Shown: piece after piece, positions 59,774 through 64,000 of the stretch
How the letters are laid out: each line of letters begins with the position of its first letter
Numbering within the stretch: the stretch's first letter is position 1
DNA from: Rhizophagus clarus
Taxonomy: Eukaryota > Glomeromycota > Glomeromycetes > Glomerales > Glomeraceae
DNA length: 64,000 nt
Assembly: GCA_015698045.1 (NCBI GenBank)
Contig: BLAL01000229.1
Span: 1,834,001-1,898,000 of the forward strand
Reading direction: 5' to 3'
Made by a program: the position numbers and the translations under genes
The notes under the pieces: model-generated
Told to the model about the DNA's origin: nothing
What the model saw: the letters and a program-made list of their open reading frames with translations, nothing else
The model's database searches: none

Positions 59774-61268
59774 ATGAACGAAACAGCAAATCAATTACTA
59801 AGTCGCGTCGTTCCAGATTGCGCATGGATCCCTCCGCGTCAGCGAGCTTCAAGCATACCAGCTTACCCCCTCTTTCCAGAAGTCGTGAGACAATGGCGCT
59901 TCTTCTTCAGAAGTGTCAATAGACACATTAATAACGCTAATAATATTCCAGGAGGACAATTCCCTGTATTCGCAACCGAAGCAGTATCTCTCAGTGTAGA
60001 AGACGATGCAAAATATCGTTTACATTATAATGTTCTAGTGCCTGTCAACGCATTATTAGGGACACAAGGAGCAGTATTTCGTGCAACATGTATTGGATTG
60101 TTGGGCACTCCCGACTTCATTTTATGCACTAATAATTCCACAATAGCCAAGATGCCTGTGGAAATGAAGACGCGTCATAATCTGAATTTAGGGGATCATG
60201 ACCTGTGGGAAATTTATCGACATGCTGACCGGGCTCCAATAATGGGAACAGATCCAAACTTTAGGTTTAAAAAAAGGATCTTATCACAGGTGTTTGGCGA
60301 AATGGCCTGCAATGGCTTTCATTACGGCATTTTGTCAAATTATACCGATACATACTTTCTCCAACGACTAGAAACAGAACCAAAAAACCTATATGTTTCT
60401 CATGTTGTTCATCCTAATAGTGTCAATCCGACTTTACGCGAGTGCTTTCAATATATCAGTTATCTTGCTATTAATGATCAAGTCGGTAGAAGATTGAGTC
60501 GTGTATTGGAAGACCTTAATTCATCCAATGACGATAGCTCTGATGATGACGATGCTGATGATTCTAATAACAGCTCTGACGATGATTATGTTCCTTCTGA
60601 CAATGATGATTCTGACAATGATTATAGTTCAAAGAAGAGGAAGAGTTCCTCTAAGCAGATCGGTAGCAGGAAGAGAGTCGCATCGACCGCATCATCTTCC
60701 AAAGGAATCACTACAATAGGAGAATACATAGGTGGCGGAACCTTTGGAAACGTTTTTTCTGGATATTATGATAATCAAGCCGTAGCATGGAAGACTTGTG
60801 ACACGTATAAGAAGAAAGAAGAGATGAAAACGTTAAAACATGAAGCTCATGTTTATTCTATTTTGAGAGAATGTCAAGGTACTATTTTTTTTCATTCATT
60901 ATATTTTTAGATATTATTAACTTGTCTATTGCAAATTGATATTAGGTCATGCTATTCCACGTTTGCATTATAAGGGTTACGTTTATGGTGGATTTCTTTT
61001 TGCATTAGCGTTACAATTAATTGAGGGCGCCCATCACGTTAATCCGAAAAGACTCACTAAAGAGGAAAAAAAATTAATAGTCAATCAGCTCAAGTTAATA
61101 CATAATTGTGGCGTCCTACACAATGATATCTCAGAGCAAAATATTCTATATGAACCAAAGAGTCGCCATTACTTTTTTATTGATTTTGGCTTGAGCGAGA
61201 TCGTGGGTAGTGAGTCGCCGAAATTGCGATTGGAAGAAAGAAGATTAAAAAGATTTTTACAACTTTAA
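59774..61268 (+). CDS. PD-(D/E)XK nuclease-protein kinase fusion (effector-like)
   Basis: Two exons, 59774-60878 and 60946-61268, join in phase to 475 residues. The N-terminal domain shows TPDFILCTN and PVEMKTR (D114, E130, K132), the restriction-type nuclease core. An acidic Asp/Ser linker and a basic nuclear-signal-like stretch (SKKRKSSSKQIGSRKR) follow. The C-terminal part is a compact kinase: GGGTFGNV (about 320-328), VAWK (K340), HNDISEQN (D429) and DFG (D448), all key residues present. Such nuclease-kinase joins are known from Crinkler-type effectors and related transposon-derived proteins of fungi and oomycetes. No signal peptide, so a nuclear or non-classical route is expected. Activity is inferred only. 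Confidence 0.78.
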
Positions 61269-61814
61269 ATATTTGGACGCATAGGACTATACCGCATTAT
61301 CGCAATAGATGAATTTTTATTATTGCAAGCTAAAATATATATATAACTTTTCATTTTAAATCATAAAATGTAATAAATCATGAAATAAATCACACTTTGC
61401 ATATTTATTAAAAGTGAGTTAAAGAAACATATGATATCACAGCATCAAGTTATTTCTTTGCTTGATAAGCGAGCCCGAAATTTATATACCCATAAAAAAT
61501 GCACACATGTTTAAAAAATTCAAAGTGAAATCTTTATTATATTTTTTTCATAAAGCAATAATTGAGAAGTAAAATAAAGTAAATGGAGTAGCAGGATGTT
61601 TCAAGGGAGGAATTAGCCGAGCCCTAACCCAATATAGTGGCAGTTCCTTCCCCGCTACTCCGCATTATTATTTACACTATCACTAAATTCTTTACTATTT
61701 ACCCATCTCATAATTAACATTACTATGTCATATTTTGACTCCCTTCACCATAATAAAAACTTTTCATGGTACCCTTCCCAATCTTTTCTCCAGTAGGTTG
61801 TCAAATTTCGCGTC
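61269..61814. other. Intergenic with second direct-repeat copy
   Basis: AT-rich. Contains the right copy of the direct repeat (61,505-61,618) and a small GC-richer piece at 61,590-61,665. No gene seen. Confidence 0.5.
61505..61618. repeat. Diverged direct repeat, right copy
   Basis: ACATGTTTAAAAAATTCAAA, then CTTTATTAT, later GGAGTAG and CAAGGGAGGAAT, matching the order at 58,079-58,210. The pair brackets the ribbon-nuclease and nuclease-kinase genes. Confidence 0.6.
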
Positions 61815-62425
61815 TCATAGTTTCAAACATATAATCAAACTATCTTGCTCCCTATTCAAATTAAAAACTCGCTTAAAACGGTTCCTATTTTCTTCAAGAG
61901 ATGAATCAGATAATCGACTAGAAGAACTTTCGCTACTAGAGGAATGGTTGGCCACACTCAGTTGATCAAAATCGAACTGAAGCCTTTGAGCAATTGCATA
62001 ACGTTGGATCATTTCATTTCGGAGAGCTTCAATGGAGGTCTTGATCGAAGTGAATTCAGATGAAATGTTGCCAAAATCATTACGGCAGGCTTCTTCGATA
62101 TTATCAAGTCTTGTGGTCGCATTATTGACTATCGATAAATTTTCTGCGCCTCAGAGACATATCCAGCATCACGTGTATTGATCTTTTTGATTTCTGCGGT
62201 AAGTTTACTGAAGATGTTTTCGATTTCTGGTGTATTATTTTTGGCATCAAGATCATTGACGATTCTAGCGACACGTGCAGAAAGTTCATCGGAAATTTTT
62301 TGTTTGAGATTTGACCACATCGTAGCGATCCCTATAAATAACACTGAACCGATGAACAAAAAAACAGGGGTCAATGCAAAAAATCGCATGGGTCCTGAAG
62401 AGTCGAACAATGTTAAACTGGACAT
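61815..62425 (-). CDS. Membrane-anchored coiled-coil reading frame, possibly interrupted
   Basis: The N-terminus (MSSLTLFDSSGPMRFFALTP) leads into one membrane helix (VFLFIGSVLFIGIATMW), then a coiled coil with regular heptads. A Ser-rich stretch and a basic end lie in the 3' part. The coding stretch occupies more than one frame, so there is either an unseen intron or about one break. A single anchor plus coiled coil recalls the 48,284-48,976 gene, but no sequence likeness is clear. Confidence 0.4.
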
Positions 62426-63253
62426 GATTAGGTAAATTGATGCGTAATAATTTTATTAAGAGATTTTATTGGTGGATTAAGTTTTCCTTGGAGGAGATTA
62501 GACAGAATTTTTATTGACTTTTTTAATATGCAATCTCTTGCGTAAATGCGCCCGGGGAAGGAAAAAGGTTTATTTTATACTGTATGCATACTACACGTGA
62601 AAAGAGAATTTAACCCTTTTTAATAAATTTATGTTGCTTTATTATGTGTATTCGTCATAATTATATTTTTCTTTTTCAGAATTCCTATTCAAAAAAACGG
62701 ATTAATGTGCGATTAACCTATACACTTGAATGCGCCAACAGAAATAGGTTATCAGCGATAATCTGTAAATCCTAATGGATCTACTTCCATTTTGATTTTC
62801 TTTTTAACTACGCCTTCTTGTCTTACGATTCGCAAAATGTAAATTAGGGATGCGTTTTTTATTAGTAATTCAGAACTGCGTAATGAGTGAGATAGAACAT
62901 ACTAGAACTTTGAGGAAAGTCCATCGGTATAGCAATGCAAAATATTACCCTTTGTCGGGTTTATTAATAGACTGATCCTCTCCTTCGGCAAGAATTTTAC
63001 CGAATATCTTCTGCGCCTTTCGGCTTCGGCTACATGTACAGAAAAAAATATATTGTCAAATTCTCGTTAGTAATCACGTACAACATTTCATCATTTATTA
63101 ACCCCCTTACAAATCTCACGTCATACAGCCCCTATTCTTCGGCAAGAATTTTACCGAACATCTTCTGCGCATTTGCCTTAGCGCCTTCGGCCAGGTGATC
63201 GGTCTAAGCCACCCGGAAAAAACGATTATATACAATGTAACCCAATAATTCTT
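62426..63253. other. Intergenic with a pair of direct repeats
   Basis: No gene seen. Two copies of CTTCGGCAAGAATTTTACCG followed by AATATCTTCTGCGCC or AACATCTTCTGCGCA lie at about 62,982-63,025 and 63,137-63,180. CTTCGGC words are scattered around both. Confidence 0.5.
62982..63180. repeat. Pair of 45-base direct repeats
   Basis: Near-identical units about 155 bases apart, each ending with further TTCGGC words. Not coding. Confidence 0.7.
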
Positions 63254-64000
63254 CTAAGCGTTCACCGTTACTAGCTGAGGTGTCGGATCATCAAAATTTG
63301 CCAATTCTTCCTCGATAGCTTCCGAGAGCATTTTATCAAAATCATCCTCTTCATCGGCAGGCTTAGTTGGTGTTTTTTCCTCTAACTTTGCTAACCGAGC
63401 CATCTCTTCACGCTGGAGCCTTTCATGAAGTTCGTGATCATACTCATCATCGGAGTCAGAGTCATCGGATTTGAAATATACATCGGAATCAGAATCATTG
63501 GAAGAGTTTTCATCGTCTGTATTACTTCCTTTCTCTGACTGTGTTTCGGGAAAATAATCTATAAAATCTGATGTATCAGTGTTCACTTTAGCGGGATTCG
63601 GCTCATTGAAAAACGCATCTGCATCAAACCACGACTCTTCATTGGAATTATCAGAAGAATTGGAGACATGGGCTGATGGGATAGGTGCAGACGCTACATT
63701 CGTTTCTTCTTCTGACTCCTCGAAATACACATCAGGTGGTATGGATGCAGGAGCTACATTCTTATTGTTGTTCGAGGGGGTGGTTTTCGAATTGACTTGT
63801 TCTATAATATAATCGATTTGAGGGTTAGTGAGTCTTGAAATACTATCAGCACTACAAGTGATCCGATTAACCATGTATCCTGGTATACCATCAATCTTTT
63901 TCAGAGTTACAGGGTCATATTCATAGCCAAACAGCTTATTGATTTTTCTTGCCTTACAGGTCCTTACACGTAAATATGGATCGGAAACGTCTGTAAGATA
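63254..64000 (-). CDS. Acidic protein of unknown function (5' end off the window)
   Basis: The minus-strand frame is open from the right edge to the stop at 63,254-63,256, so the start lies outside. The visible N-terminal part (YLRVRTCKARKINKLFGYEY, DPVTLKKIDGIPGYMVNRIT) is globular. An internal Met at 63,874 need not be the start, since the frame stays open past it. The remainder is Asp/Ser/Glu-rich and low complexity, with a charged helix LHERLQREEMARLAKLEEK. No family recognised. About 248 codons visible. Confidence 0.6.
   Translation of the reverse strand, partial: YLTDVSDPYLRVRTCKARKINKLFGYEYDPVTLKKIDGIPGYMVNRITCSADSISRLTNPQIDYIIEQVNSKTTPSNNNKNVAPASIPPDVYFEESEEETNVASAPIPSAHVSNSSDNSNEESWFDADAFFNEPNPAKVNTDTSDFIDYFPETQSEKGSNTDDENSSNDSDSDVYFKSDDSDSDDEYDHELHERLQREEMARLAKLEEKTPTKPADEEDDFDKMLSEAIEEELANFDDPTPQLVTVNA

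Overview
The window looks like nuclear DNA of a fungus. Genes are broken by many short introns of about 60-220 bases with GTAAG-type donors, non-coding DNA is very AT-rich with long A/T runs, and there is a chitin synthase with a myosin-like head. The mix of housekeeping genes with a Plavaka-type DNA transposon, a restriction-nuclease/kinase fusion and a large virus-like element fits an arbuscular mycorrhizal fungus such as Rhizophagus. That placement is inference from gene content, not from a marker gene.

Region 1 (1-31,200) is the gene-bearing host part. From left to right: a Cwf18/CCDC12 splicing factor (partial, minus); an unidentified SANT-like and zinc-knuckle protein; amidophosphoribosyltransferase (first step of purine synthesis, 11 exons); an alkaline ceramidase with a 3-base microexon; a class V-type chitin synthase (myosin head, cytochrome b5-like domain, catalytic domain, DEK_C tail); Yju2/CCDC94 (minus); a small SET-domain protein; a STYX-family phosphatase that keeps the catalytic cysteine; a decayed spliced gene of unknown type (minus); and a glutamine-rich LisH regulator of the Flo8/SSBP kind (minus). 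Two genes belong to spliceosome assembly. The others are unrelated housekeeping, membrane and regulatory genes.

Region 2 (31,200-44,000) is gene-poor and repeat-rich. It holds two copies of one short retroposon with clear target-site duplications, a foldback element, several minisatellites, two long perfect palindromes, and a decayed Plavaka-type transposase gene (38,453-41,332, minus) set between two minisatellite arrays.

Region 3 (about 44,000-57,720) is a compact, intron-less block with higher GC and genes on both strands. It combines a family B DNA polymerase related to those of large DNA viruses, a Gag-like protein with zinc-knuckle-like motif, an aspartic-protease-like protein, a retroviral-type integrase with an added zinc-ribbon/nuclease module, an A32-like packaging ATPase, and several coiled-coil, membrane and small DNA-binding-like proteins. 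No reverse transcriptase was seen. This is a Polinton-like or virus-derived element, treated here as a fossil. Most of its frames are open, with about one or two breaks.

Region 4 (57,720-64,000) is accessory DNA: a protein of four zinc ribbons plus the same nuclease module seen on the integrase, a PD-(D/E)XK-kinase fusion of the effector type, a membrane-anchored coiled-coil reading frame, an acidic partial gene running off the right edge, and two families of direct repeats.
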